Made by a program: the position numbers and the translations under genes. From positions 1 through 49,651 of the forward strand of contig NZ_JAHHIR010000047.1 in assembly GCF_018678075.1 (NCBI RefSeq): a stretch of DNA of 49,651 bases, read 5' to 3'. The notes under the pieces are model-generated. The model worked only from the letters and a program-made list of their open reading frames with translations, made no database searches and was not told the origin of the DNA. Source of the DNA: Epibacterium ulvae (GTDB lineage Bacteria > Pseudomonadota > Alphaproteobacteria > Rhodobacterales > Rhodobacteraceae). Within the stretch, counting starts at the first letter, position 1; each line of letters opens with the position of its first letter. Positions 7,642-15,545 of this stretch are shown piece by piece.

Positions 7642-9216
7642 ATGATCGAAACAGCGTTGGGACGCCAGCACGCAATGACCGCACCGCATCGGGTTGCCGC
7701 CAAAGTTGGCGCTGGAGTGATGGAGGGAGGTGGCTCCGCGATTGAGGCGATGGTTGCAGCTGCTGCAGCGATTTCGGTGGTTTACCCCCATATGAATGGT
7801 ATTGGTGGCGATGCCTTCTGGGTGGTGAAACGCCCCGGGCAGGCACCGGTCTCGATCATGGGCTGTGGTGGGGCCGCCGGACTGGCAACGCCAGAATGGT
7901 ATACAAACCTTGATGTGATCCCCAGCCGGGGACCAAAGGCCGCGCTGACTGTTCCTGGTGCGGTTGGCAGCTGGCAGGCGGCCCTAGATCTGTTGCCGGA
8001 GGGGCATATCCCCCTGGCCGATCTGGTGGCACCCGCCGTGAAACTGGCGCGCGAAGGGGTGGCAACCAGCCGCCATCAGGCTGGATTGGCCGCCGAAAAA
8101 CTGGATCAGCTGCGCGATGTTCCGGGCTTTGGCGATGTGTTTCTGGTGGATGGCCAAGCGCCGAAACCGGGTGCGATCCTGAAACAACCCGCGCTTGCCG
8201 CCACGCTTGAGATGATCGGAACCGAGGGCGTGCGCTGTTTCTATGAGGGCGAGATCGCGCATGCGATGGCGGGCTTCCTTGAAGAAACGGGTAGCCCGTT
8301 GCGGGTCGCAGATCTAGCGGCCTATCAGCCCAAATCCGCCACGCCGCTGACGCTTGAGACGAAATGGGGCCGTCTTTTTAACACCCAACCGCCGACCCAG
8401 GGCATGGCCTCATTGGCTATTCTCGGGATTTTTGAGCGGCTTGGCGTCACCGAAGGTGAGAGTTTCGCCCATATACATGGCGCGGTTGAGGCGATCAAAC
8501 GCGCCTACCGCGTGCGCAATGCGGAACTGGGCGATCCCACGTCGATGCGTCTGGCGGCGCAGGATCTGTTGACCGCTGACAGGCTGGATGCGCTCGCGGC
8601 TGAGATTGACATGACCCAAGCGATGCCCTGGCCCGAGGTGGCGCAGCCGGGTGACACGATCTGGATGGGCGCGGCGGATGCGGATGGCACCGTTGTCAGC
8701 TTTATCCAGTCGATCTTTTGGGAGTTCGGATCGGGGCTGACGTGCCCGACAACCGGCGTTCTGTTCCAGAACCGGGGCGCGGATTTCACCCTGACGCCGG
8801 GCGTCAATCAGCTCGCCCCTGGCAAGGTGCCGTTCCACACGTTGAATCCGGCCCTGGCCGAGCTAAACGACGGGCGTGTCATGGCCTATGGCACACAAGG
8901 CGGCGAAGGTCAGCCGCAGACGCAGGCGGCGATTTTCACCCGTTACGCCGGGTTTGACATGCCGTTGCAACAGGCGATTACCGCGCCGCGCTGGTTGCTG
9001 GGGAAATCCTGGGGCGAGGAGTCCACGACCTTGAAAGTCGAGGCGGATTTTGGTCCCGAACTGATCGACGCCTTACGCGCGGCAGGTCACGATTTGGAAG
9101 TTATGCCACCGCATCATGGGGTTATGGGGCAGGCGGGCGCCGTGGTGCGCCATGCGGATGGGTTGGTTGAGGCCGCAAGTGATCCGCGTTCCGACGGGGC
9201 AGGCTACGCGCGGTAA
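7642..9216 (+). CDS. Gamma-glutamyltransferase-family Ntn hydrolase, oxamate-amidohydrolase-like
   Basis: 524 residues, self-processing Ntn-hydrolase fold. By alignment with the family, the catalytic nucleophile is Thr339, in GDTIWMGAADADG; classical enzymes have TTHYSV there. The following VSFIQSIFWEFGSG and AYGTQGGEGQPQTQ motifs are typical of the branch that includes HpxW, oxamate amidohydrolase of purine breakdown. There is no obvious signal peptide, so it is probably cytoplasmic, unlike periplasmic GGT. A hydrolase of an amide or gamma-glutamyl bond is likely, with substrate imported by the adjacent TRAP system. It has a perfect operator palindrome just upstream. Substrate is not established. 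Confidence 0.85.
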   Translation: MIETALGRQHAMTAPHRVAAKVGAGVMEGGGSAIEAMVAAAAAISVVYPHMNGIGGDAFWVVKRPGQAPVSIMGCGGAAGLATPEWYTNLDVIPSRGPKAALTVPGAVGSWQAALDLLPEGHIPLADLVAPAVKLAREGVATSRHQAGLAAEKLDQLRDVPGFGDVFLVDGQAPKPGAILKQPALAATLEMIGTEGVRCFYEGEIAHAMAGFLEETGSPLRVADLAAYQPKSATPLTLETKWGRLFNTQPPTQGMASLAILGIFERLGVTEGESFAHIHGAVEAIKRAYRVRNAELGDPTSMRLAAQDLLTADRLDALAAEIDMTQAMPWPEVAQPGDTIWMGAADADGTVVSFIQSIFWEFGSGLTCPTTGVLFQNRGADFTLTPGVNQLAPGKVPFHTLNPALAELNDGRVMAYGTQGGEGQPQTQAAIFTRYAGFDMPLQQAITAPRWLLGKSWGEESTTLKVEADFGPELIDALRAAGHDLEVMPPHHGVMGQAGAVVRHADGLVEAASDPRSDGAGYAR

Positions 9217-9223
9217 CGCTCGT

Positions 9224-10102
9224 TTACAGCTTTAGCGCGCGGAAATGATCGTTGATGGCACCAGCGGTGGTCCACCAGACCGCATCGCCGCCGGCTGCCA
9301 ACATATGGCGCAATGCGCGGTCCAGATGTTTCAACCGATGCGGATGCCCCATCAGATAACCATGCAGCGCGATGCCCATCACCAACGGGCGACGCGCGCT
9401 TTCTTCCAGCATCACGTCAAAGGCGTCGATCAGCATATCACCAAACTCCGCCCCCTCGCGCTTGCGCCCGACGATCTGGGGAATGTCGTTTAGCTCCTGC
9501 GGATAGGGCACCGACAGGATGTGGCCGTGGCGCGTTTGCATCCAGGTCGGCTGGTCATCATGGCACCAATCTAGCAGATATTCATATCCCGCCTCCTGCA
9601 ACAGGTCGGGTGTCACCGGGGATTGGGAAATCCACGGACCTAGCCAGCCTTTGGGAACTTGCCCATGTCGATTGGTCAAAACCTCAGTCGCCTCGGCAAT
9701 TAGCGCGCGTTCGTCGGCCTCTGCCAGCGTGCCCTGACGCTCGGCATTGGTACGCCCATGGCCTGCGATCTCATCCCCGCGGGCGGCAAAGGCTTCGGCC
9801 AGGCCGGGCGCGGTTGTGTACAATTCACTGTTGATGAGGGCGGTGCAGGGCAGGTTCAGGCGGTCAAACAGCTCTAACATACGCGGCGCGCCGACCCGAT
9901 TGCCGTAATCGCGCCAAGTATAGTTCAACACATCCGGCTGGGGTCCACCGGGGGCTAGCTCGGCACCAAGCCCATCTCCAAAGGAGAAACACTCAAGGTT
10001 CATCCCCAAATAGATCGCCAGCCGACGCCCATCGGGCCAGTCAAAATCGGGCCGATCAGTGATGGAGGAGTAGGAATAGCGGTGGTGGTGATTCATTTTC
10101 AT
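9224..10102 (-). CDS. Polysaccharide-deacetylase-like hydrolase (PuuE/allantoinase-like group)
   Basis: 292 residues, NodB-type (CE4) fold without signal peptide. The start RYSYSSITDRPDFDWPDG, the RDYGNRVG motif, GHGRTNAERQG and the terminal IALHGYLMGHP contain the likely metal-binding His residues. Cytoplasmic members of this group hydrolyse C-N bonds of cyclic ureides or imides (PuuE allantoinase is the best known) rather than cell-wall sugars. ATG at 10102 is chosen because AGGA lies 9 nt upstream; an in-frame TTG sits two codons earlier. It converges on the amidohydrolase gene with 7 nt between them and is divergent from dctP. Confidence 0.82.
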   Translation of the reverse strand: MKMNHHHRYSYSSITDRPDFDWPDGRRLAIYLGMNLECFSFGDGLGAELAPGGPQPDVLNYTWRDYGNRVGAPRMLELFDRLNLPCTALINSELYTTAPGLAEAFAARGDEIAGHGRTNAERQGTLAEADERALIAEATEVLTNRHGQVPKGWLGPWISQSPVTPDLLQEAGYEYLLDWCHDDQPTWMQTRHGHILSVPYPQELNDIPQIVGRKREGAEFGDMLIDAFDVMLEESARRPLVMGIALHGYLMGHPHRLKHLDRALRHMLAAGGDAVWWTTAGAINDHFRALKL

Positions 10103-10132
10103 ACTCAATGTTCCTATGGGCAGGCTTTCCCT

Positions 10133-10142
10133 TTGTACACAA
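10133..10142. promoter_or_regulatory. Operator-like site TTGTACACAA
   Basis: Lies 31 nt upstream of the deacetylase-like gene start and differs from the 7619-7628 palindrome core at two positions. It is well placed to repress the minus-strand promoter. Confidence 0.6.
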
Positions 10143-10261
10143 TCTGACGGTGGGGCCGCCTGTTTGGCGCTGGAAATATGCGCCGCGAGGGCGTTATCGG
10201 GTCAAGAATTAAGCAGCCTGCCGCATTTCAGGTAAATTTTCACGACATCCAAATTTTTCCT

Positions 10262-10271
10262 TTGTGTACAA
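10262..10271. promoter_or_regulatory. Operator-like site TTGTGTACAA
   Basis: In the divergent dctP/deacetylase promoter region, flanked by CT and AAG so that the wider CTTTGTGTACAAAAG resembles the 14-bp palindrome at 7617-7630. One mismatch from the core. Confidence 0.65.
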
Positions 10272-10323
10272 AAGCGCAATTGATCCAAGAAATGGGGCGA
10301 GTAAATCAAGAAAAATACAAAAA

Positions 10324-10333
10324 TCGTATACAA
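10324..10333. promoter_or_regulatory. Operator-like site TCGTATACAA next to the dctP ribosome-binding site
   Basis: One mismatch from TTGTATACAA. It ends 4 nt before GGAG (10337-10340), the ribosome-binding site of dctP, so binding here would block transcription or initiation. Confidence 0.65.
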
Positions 10334-10346
10334 CATGGAGAACCTC

Positions 10347-11426
10347 ATGGACCGCCGCTCCTTTATCACAACCGCCGGTGCCGTTGGTGCCGCCTCGCTG
10401 GCTGCACCCGCAATTGCCCAAGGTGCACCTGTCAAATGGAAGCTCACCTCAGCCTTTCCAGCCGGTCAGCCCTTCTACTCCAACGGTCCCGGCTCGCTGA
10501 CCGATTTCGCCGATCGGGTCAAAGCCATGTCCGGTGGCAAAATGGAAATTCAGGTCTACCACGCCGGTGAGCTGGTCCCGGCCTTTGAAGGATTTGACGC
10601 CGCCCGTCAGGGTATTGTCGAGATGAACAGCTGGATCGCCTATTTCGGCGCGGGCAAAGTGCCAGCGGCGCAGTTCTTTGGCGCGGCACCGTTTGGCATG
10701 TCGACCCAGGGCAAAAACGCCTGGTTCTATATCGGCGATGGCATCAAGCTGTGGAACGAAGTCTATGAACCTCTGGGTCTGGTGGGTATGCCCATCGGTG
10801 CCACCGGCGTGCAAATGACCGGTTGGTTCAACAAGGAAATCAACAGCCTCGAAGATATGTCCGGCCTGCGCCTGCGTATTCCGGGTCTGGCGGGCAAGGC
10901 CTATGCGCGCATTGGTGTGGACGTAAAAGTTCTGCCGGGCGGTGAAATCTTCCCCGCGCTGGAACGTGGTGTGATCGACGCCGCCGAATGGGTTGGTCCG
11001 GCACAGGATAAAATCCTCGGCCTAAACAAGGCTGCGAAATACTACTACACCACCGGTTGGCACGAGCCGACAACCGTGACCGAACTGGGCATCAACAAAG
11101 CTGCCTGGGACGGGTTGGATCCAAGCCTGCAAGCCGTGGTTACCAATGCGGCTGCTGCCTGTAACCTGATCTCCCACAGCTGGGGTGAGGCGAACAACGC
11201 GGCCGCGTTGAAAGAGTTTGCCGCCAATGGCACCGAAATCCGCACCCTGCCGACCGAAGTGGTCGAGGCACTGCGGGTTGAGATGAAGGCCGTCTACGCA
11301 GAGCTGGGCGCGTCCGATCCGTTGTTCAAAAAGGTCATGGACAACTACTTTGCCTTCAAGGCCGAGCATGATTTCTGGGCCGCCGCCTCCGAGGAAGTCT
11401 GGCACGAGCAGCTGCGCAACGGCTAA
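10347..11426 (+). CDS. dctP: TRAP transporter substrate-binding protein DctP
   Basis: Periplasmic solute receptor of 359 residues from the ATG at 10347, which has GGAG 6 nt upstream; an ATG four codons earlier lacks one. The N-terminus MDRRSFITTAGAVGAASLAAPAIAQG is a Tat signal. The mature part has the TakP/FcbT1-type DctP fold. GLRLRIPG carries the conserved Arg that usually binds a substrate carboxylate, and DAAEWVGPAQD is typical of this subgroup, which takes up oxo-acids and related organic anions. It is followed by a strong hairpin, then dctQ and dctM. Confidence 0.93.
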   Translation: MDRRSFITTAGAVGAASLAAPAIAQGAPVKWKLTSAFPAGQPFYSNGPGSLTDFADRVKAMSGGKMEIQVYHAGELVPAFEGFDAARQGIVEMNSWIAYFGAGKVPAAQFFGAAPFGMSTQGKNAWFYIGDGIKLWNEVYEPLGLVGMPIGATGVQMTGWFNKEINSLEDMSGLRLRIPGLAGKAYARIGVDVKVLPGGEIFPALERGVIDAAEWVGPAQDKILGLNKAAKYYYTTGWHEPTTVTELGINKAAWDGLDPSLQAVVTNAAAACNLISHSWGEANNAAALKEFAANGTEIRTLPTEVVEALRVEMKAVYAELGASDPLFKKVMDNYFAFKAEHDFWAAASEEVWHEQLRNG

Positions 11427-11449
11427 CACCCCCTTGCGACAGCACCCAA

Positions 11450-11482
11450 GGTCAGGAGGCAGTGCACCTCCTGACCATTTTT
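11450..11482 (+). terminator. Strong hairpin between dctP and dctQ
   Basis: GGTCAGGAGG (11450-11459) pairs perfectly with CCTCCTGACC (11467-11476) around a 7-nt loop, then ATTTTTA. It looks like an intrinsic terminator, but it lies inside the transporter operon 27 nt before the dctQ start. The likely effect is partial termination or 3' protection, giving much more binding protein than permease (inference). Confidence 0.8.
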
Positions 11483-11509
11483 ATTCTCCCGAACTAAAAA
11501 GAGACCCTC

Positions 11510-12019
11510 ATGAGTTACGCGCTTCGTCTCGCGGATGGGATCGATTGGCTGACACGCGCCATCGGTCGAATGGCGTCTGCCCTGTTGTTGGGCATGATTG
11601 CTTTGGTGTTTTTCAATGTGGCCGGACGCTATGTCTTTGGCACCAGCCCGATCTGGATGCAGGAGCTGGAATGGCATCTGCTGGTGCCGATCTCCCTGTT
11701 GGGCATAACGGTTTTGATGATGGAGGGCGGCCACGTGCGGGTTGATATGCTCTATGATCGCTTCCCCACCCGCGTCAAACACGCCATCGATTGCATCACC
11801 ATGCTGCTGGGGGTCTGCGTCTCTGTGCTGTTTATCAAATACGCCAGTGGTTATGTGTCGAATTCTTTCACCATCCTCGAAGGCTCCCCCGATCCCGGCG
11901 GTCTGCCCGGACGTTGGCTGCTCAAAGGGTTCATCCCCGTCGGGTTTGCCTTTCTGGCGCTGCAATGTCTGGCCAATGCGATCCGCCACGGCGACGCTTT
12001 TTTGAATGAGGAGGGCTGA
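11510..12019 (+). CDS. dctQ: TRAP transporter small permease DctQ
   Basis: 169-residue inner-membrane protein with four hydrophobic segments (about residues 24-44, 58-76, 97-118, 142-158). The conserved family motif WMQELEWHLLVPISLLG is present between segments 1 and 2. It partners with DctM, whose gene begins 3 nt after this stop. It forms the small membrane subunit of the sodium-driven TRAP transporter. Confidence 0.92.
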   Translation: MSYALRLADGIDWLTRAIGRMASALLLGMIALVFFNVAGRYVFGTSPIWMQELEWHLLVPISLLGITVLMMEGGHVRVDMLYDRFPTRVKHAIDCITMLLGVCVSVLFIKYASGYVSNSFTILEGSPDPGGLPGRWLLKGFIPVGFAFLALQCLANAIRHGDAFLNEEG

Positions 12020-12022
12020 CCC

Positions 12023-13342
12023 ATGGATCAAATTCTCGCAATTGGGCTGATCCTCGGCTTTATGGGCTTTCTGCTCCTGGGCATGCAGGTGGGCATCGGC
12101 ATCGCAGTTGCCGGTTTTCTGTTTGGCTGGATGGGGTTTGGCGACTTTCTGTTTAACCTGTCGCCCGCGCGCATTTACGGCGTGGTGACGAAATACGAAT
12201 TTATGGCGATCCCGCTCTTTGTCTTTATGGGGGTGATGTTGGAGAAATCCCGCGCCGCCGAAGACATGTTAGAGGTCGTGGGCCGCTTCTCGGGCCGTTT
12301 GAACGGGGGTATGGCGATTGCGCTGATCGTGGTTGGCGTCTTGATGGGGGCCTCGACCGGTATTGTTGGTGCCACCGTGGTGACGCTGACGCTGCTGACC
12401 ATGCCGGTGCTGTTGAAGCGCGGCTATGATGGCGGCATCGCGGCTGGTGCGATTTGTGCATCCGGCACCCTGGGGCAGATCATCCCGCCCTCGCTGGTGT
12501 TGATCCTTTTGGCCGATATCATGGGCGAAAGCGTTGGCACGCTGTTTGCGGCGGCGATGATGCCGGGGTTGATGCTGGCGGGGTTCTACATCGTCTTTAT
12601 CCTGATCCTTGGCGTGGTGCGCCCCGACATGGTGCCTGCAATTCCTGCCGAAGAACGTGCTGAGATTACCGGCTGGCCCCTGGCCTGGCAGGCGGTCAAA
12701 GCGCTGTCACCGCCCTTGATCCTGGTGGGTGGCGTCTTGGGATCGATCATCGGCGGTCTGGCCGCCCCGACCGAGGCCGCAAGCGTGGGCGCTGTGTTCT
12801 CCATCGTGATTGCCGCGCTTTATGGGCGTCTGACCCTACCGATGATCTGGGAAGCCTCGCAAAGCACCCTGCGGATTTCGGCGATGATCTTTTTCATTCT
12901 TGTCGCCTCGCAGGTGTTCTCCATCGCGTTCCGTGGTCTGCATGGCGAGGATCTCGTCAAAGACATGCTGGCCGTGTTGCCCGGTGGTGAAACCGGCGCG
13001 TTGATCTTCCTGATGGTGCTGTTGTTCATCCTCGGCTTTTTTCTGGAGTGGATCGAGATCAGCTATATCGCGCTGCCCCTACTGCTGCCTTTCTTTCAGG
13101 CGCAGGGCACCGATATGATCTGGCTTGCGACGCTGATTGCGCTGAACTTGCAGACCTCGTTCCTGACGCCGCCTTTTGGCTGGGCGCTGTTCTTCCTAAA
13201 AGGTGCAGCACCTCCGGGGATCACCACCTCGATGATCTATCGCGGTGTCTTGCCCTTTATCGGCATCCAAGCCGTCGCGTTGGTCCTGTTGTTCTGCTTC
13301 CCCGGCATCGCAACCTGGCTGCCCCAAGCGATCGGGTGGTAA
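12023..13342 (+). CDS. dctM: TRAP transporter large permease DctM
   Basis: 439-residue polytopic membrane protein with about 12 hydrophobic helices, the transport channel of the TRAP system. Typical motifs include EKSRAAEDMLEVVGR, GIVGATVVTLTLLTMPVLLKRGYD, ASGTLGQIIPPSLVLILLAD and the C-terminal LQTSFLTPPFGWALFFLKG. The sequence belongs to the branch formerly described for mannitol/chloroaromatic or oxo-acid uptake, consistent with the DctP subtype. The permease gene downstream starts 1 nt after its stop. Confidence 0.93.
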   Translation: MDQILAIGLILGFMGFLLLGMQVGIGIAVAGFLFGWMGFGDFLFNLSPARIYGVVTKYEFMAIPLFVFMGVMLEKSRAAEDMLEVVGRFSGRLNGGMAIALIVVGVLMGASTGIVGATVVTLTLLTMPVLLKRGYDGGIAAGAICASGTLGQIIPPSLVLILLADIMGESVGTLFAAAMMPGLMLAGFYIVFILILGVVRPDMVPAIPAEERAEITGWPLAWQAVKALSPPLILVGGVLGSIIGGLAAPTEAASVGAVFSIVIAALYGRLTLPMIWEASQSTLRISAMIFFILVASQVFSIAFRGLHGEDLVKDMLAVLPGGETGALIFLMVLLFILGFFLEWIEISYIALPLLLPFFQAQGTDMIWLATLIALNLQTSFLTPPFGWALFFLKGAAPPGITTSMIYRGVLPFIGIQAVALVLLFCFPGIATWLPQAIGW

Positions 13343-13343
13343 C

Positions 13344-14159
13344 GTGAGCGGAGATCTTCTGACTTATCTGCCGCTGGTCTTCGGGCTGGTTGGGGCCTCG
13401 GTCTTTGCCGGAATTCTGGCAGGGTTCCTGGGGGTCGGCGGCGGGATTGTACTGGTGCCTGCCATGTTCTGGATGTTCAGCCTGGTCGATTTTCCGGCCA
13501 ATCTGACCATGCATATGGCGGTGGCGACCTCGTTGGCGACCATCATCTTTACTGCGATCTCCTCGGCGCGGGCCCATTACAAGCGCGGCGGGGTGGATAT
13601 GGACCTGCTGCGCCTGTGGGGGCTGCCGATCGGGCTGGGTGCGTTGGCGGGCGGTCTTGCCGCGCGCTGGATCGACCCGGACGGACTGCGCGCGGTCTTT
13701 GGTGTGGTGGGCGTTTTGGTGTCGCTGAACTTCTGCCTGCCACGCAGCCTGGTGTTGGGCCAAGCGTTGCCTGCGTCACGTAGCGCCAATGCGGGCATGG
13801 CGGGCAGTATCGGCTTTGTCTCCTCCTTGATGGGGATTGGGGGCGGCACGTTGGGGGTGCCCACGCTCTCGGCCTTTTCGTTCCCGATCAAACGCGCGGT
13901 GGGCACTGCCGCGGCCTTTGGTCTGATCATTGCGGTGCCTGCGGTGGTGGGGTTTGTGCTGTCGGGCCTGTCTGTGCCGGGCAGACCGCCGCTGTCACTG
14001 GGTTATGTCAGCCTGCCTGCGGTCCTGGTGATCATCCCCTTCACCACCGCCCTGGCGCCTTATGGTGCCAAACTGGCCCACAAGGTCGAACCCAAATGGG
14101 TCAAACGCGGCTTTGCGGTGTTTCTGGGGATCACATCGATCAGAATGCTTTTGAGCTGA
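13344..14159 (+). CDS. TauE/SafE-family membrane permease
   Basis: 271 residues with eight or so hydrophobic segments. It carries the duplicated glycine-rich family motif GFLGVGGGIVLVP (N-terminal) and SLMGIGGGTLGVPTLSAF (C-terminal half). The family moves organosulfur compounds, sulfite or organic acids, often as exporters. The start is GTG at 13344, 1 nt after the dctM stop, arguing for translational coupling and a joint function with the TRAP system. An in-frame ATG at 13245 inside dctM is rejected because the extra residues are a shadow of dctM. Confidence 0.88.
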   Translation: MSGDLLTYLPLVFGLVGASVFAGILAGFLGVGGGIVLVPAMFWMFSLVDFPANLTMHMAVATSLATIIFTAISSARAHYKRGGVDMDLLRLWGLPIGLGALAGGLAARWIDPDGLRAVFGVVGVLVSLNFCLPRSLVLGQALPASRSANAGMAGSIGFVSSLMGIGGGTLGVPTLSAFSFPIKRAVGTAAAFGLIIAVPAVVGFVLSGLSVPGRPPLSLGYVSLPAVLVIIPFTTALAPYGAKLAHKVEPKWVKRGFAVFLGITSIRMLLS

Positions 14160-14166
14160 ACCCGTG

Positions 14167-14194
14167 CTGTCCAAGGCGTAGAAGCCTTGGGCAG
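14167..14194. terminator. Hairpin between convergent tauE-like and gntR genes
   Basis: CTGTCCAAGGC (14167-14177) pairs with GCCTTGGGCAG (14184-14194) with one mismatch around a 6-nt loop. The short space between the convergent genes suggests a bidirectional terminator, though the T-tract is poor. Confidence 0.55.
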
Positions 14195-14200
14195 TCATAT

Positions 14201-14905
14201 CTACTGCCGGGTCTGCACCACGGTTTCGGCCGCGCCTGCCAGATGTTGACGCAGGGCGGTTTCAACACCGGCCTTGTTGCCCGCCCGCAAGAGCGCCACG
14301 ATCAGCCCATGTTCGCGGTTTGACTGCAGCATGCGGTCGACCTGCATCAGCTGCGATTTGCGAAAGGGTGCCAGTTTCAGACGCATATCCATCGCCATCT
14401 GCGCCAGATCATCATTGCCCGAGCCGCGATAGATCTGGTTGTGATATTCGATATTCATTGCCTCATATTCGCGCGACGCCTTGTACGAGGCCAGTTCGGA
14501 CATCCTCAGATGTGCGGTCTCCAACGCATCCATCGCCGCCGCTTCCATCCGCAGGGCCGCCAGCCCGCCACAGGTGGCTTCGATCTCGGCCATGGCTTCA
14601 AACATTGACCGGATCCGCGCTTCGTCAAAGGCCCGCACTACGACGCCCTTGAACGGTACCCGTTCGGCCAGTGAGCGTGAGACGATGTTTTGCAAAACCT
14701 CCCGGATCGGGGTGCGCGACACGCCAAATCGATCCGCCAGCGCCGCCTCATTCAGGCGGGCGCCCGGCACGATCTGGCCCGAGACAATCTCGGCCTCCAG
14801 AACATCCAGGATCATAGTGCTGTGAACGTCTTTCAAGGGGCGTGCTTCCGGATCCGGCTCAGGTGATATGCCGGGCACGGGCGCCCCGTTCGATCCCCGC
14901 CGCAT
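14201..14905 (-). CDS. GntR-family regulator with FCD ligand domain
   Basis: 234 residues. A winged helix-turn-helix (ARLNEAALADRFGVSRTPIREVLQNI, about residues 49-74) is followed by an all-helical FCD domain whose metal/ligand His residues include those in NIEYHNQIY, NREHGLIV and LRQHLAG. It is likely the local regulator of the TRAP/amidohydrolase locus through the TTGTATACAA sites. The start at 14905 overlaps the end of the TerB-like gene by 47 nt. A later ATG at 14815 would cut into the DNA-binding domain, so the upstream start is favoured. Confidence 0.9.
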   Translation of the reverse strand: MRRGSNGAPVPGISPEPDPEARPLKDVHSTMILDVLEAEIVSGQIVPGARLNEAALADRFGVSRTPIREVLQNIVSRSLAERVPFKGVVVRAFDEARIRSMFEAMAEIEATCGGLAALRMEAAAMDALETAHLRMSELASYKASREYEAMNIEYHNQIYRGSGNDDLAQMAMDMRLKLAPFRKSQLMQVDRMLQSNREHGLIVALLRAGNKAGVETALRQHLAGAAETVVQTRQ

Positions 14906-15281
14906 GCAGCCGGTCGATGTTCAGCTCGTATCGGATCTCTTCCAACAGGCGCAATTCCGGCTCATGCAATTGCCCGTCTGCCGCCGCCACATCGCAAGCC
15001 AGCGCATATGCGGTTTCAAACAGCCGTTCGGGCAGGTTGTCGCGGATCAGACCAAACAACGCGTCCAGCCCGTCTTCCTGTTCAAACAGATCATAGACCG
15101 TCTGGCTCACCGCATTGGTGCGGTCGGTGTCATAGTCGGCAAACACCGGCAACATATTGACGGCATTCTGAATTTTGACGAGTTCCGCGGTGCGGATATT
15201 CTCATCCGAAGCGGACACCGCCACCATCAGCGCCACCAGACAATCCTGCGGGGTCAAAAGATGCGGATCTTGGTCAGACAT
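14859..15281 (-). CDS. TerB-like (tellurite resistance family) protein
   Basis: 140-residue all-helical acidic cytoplasmic protein. DCLVALMVAVSASDENIRTAELVKIQ and the second half AYALACDVAAADGQLHEPELRLLEEI form the duplicated TerB-like metal-binding pattern with Asp/Glu pairs. Despite the name, family members rarely have a proven link to tellurite. It overlaps gntR and is probably co-transcribed with it. A good AAGGGAGT-like ribosome-binding region lies upstream. Confidence 0.8.
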   Translation of the reverse strand: MSDQDPHLLTPQDCLVALMVAVSASDENIRTAELVKIQNAVNMLPVFADYDTDRTNAVSQTVYDLFEQEDGLDALFGLIRDNLPERLFETAYALACDVAAADGQLHEPELRLLEEIRYELNIDRLHAAGIERGARARHIT

Positions 15282-15545
15282 GAAGGGAGTCCTTTGGATG
15301 TGTTCTGCATCAAGAGGATAGTCATCTTGGCCTGTACGTTCAATGAGATATGGTGCTTATTGAACAGGTGTTTGCCTGCGCTGCCCCCGGATGTCACGCT
15401 CGTAAAACACCGAGGGTCCGCGAATTCTTCCCTTCAAGCGGCGGCCATCAGGTTGACTCACCCCCGCTGCAGGCCATAGAGGGTTACGCCGGTTTGCCGA
15501 ATGGCAGCCGGTTTCCCAAACAGACACCCTTTGGAGACACATAAA

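Noticed and set aside
6261-7703. 480-residue minus-strand open frame
   Set aside because: Shadow of dacB, which has all penicillin-binding motifs on the plus strand.
15282-15545. tRNA or T-box-like leader upstream of lysS
   Set aside because: No cloverleaf and no T-box motif is visible; alphaproteobacteria rarely use T-boxes. Treated as ordinary promoter space.
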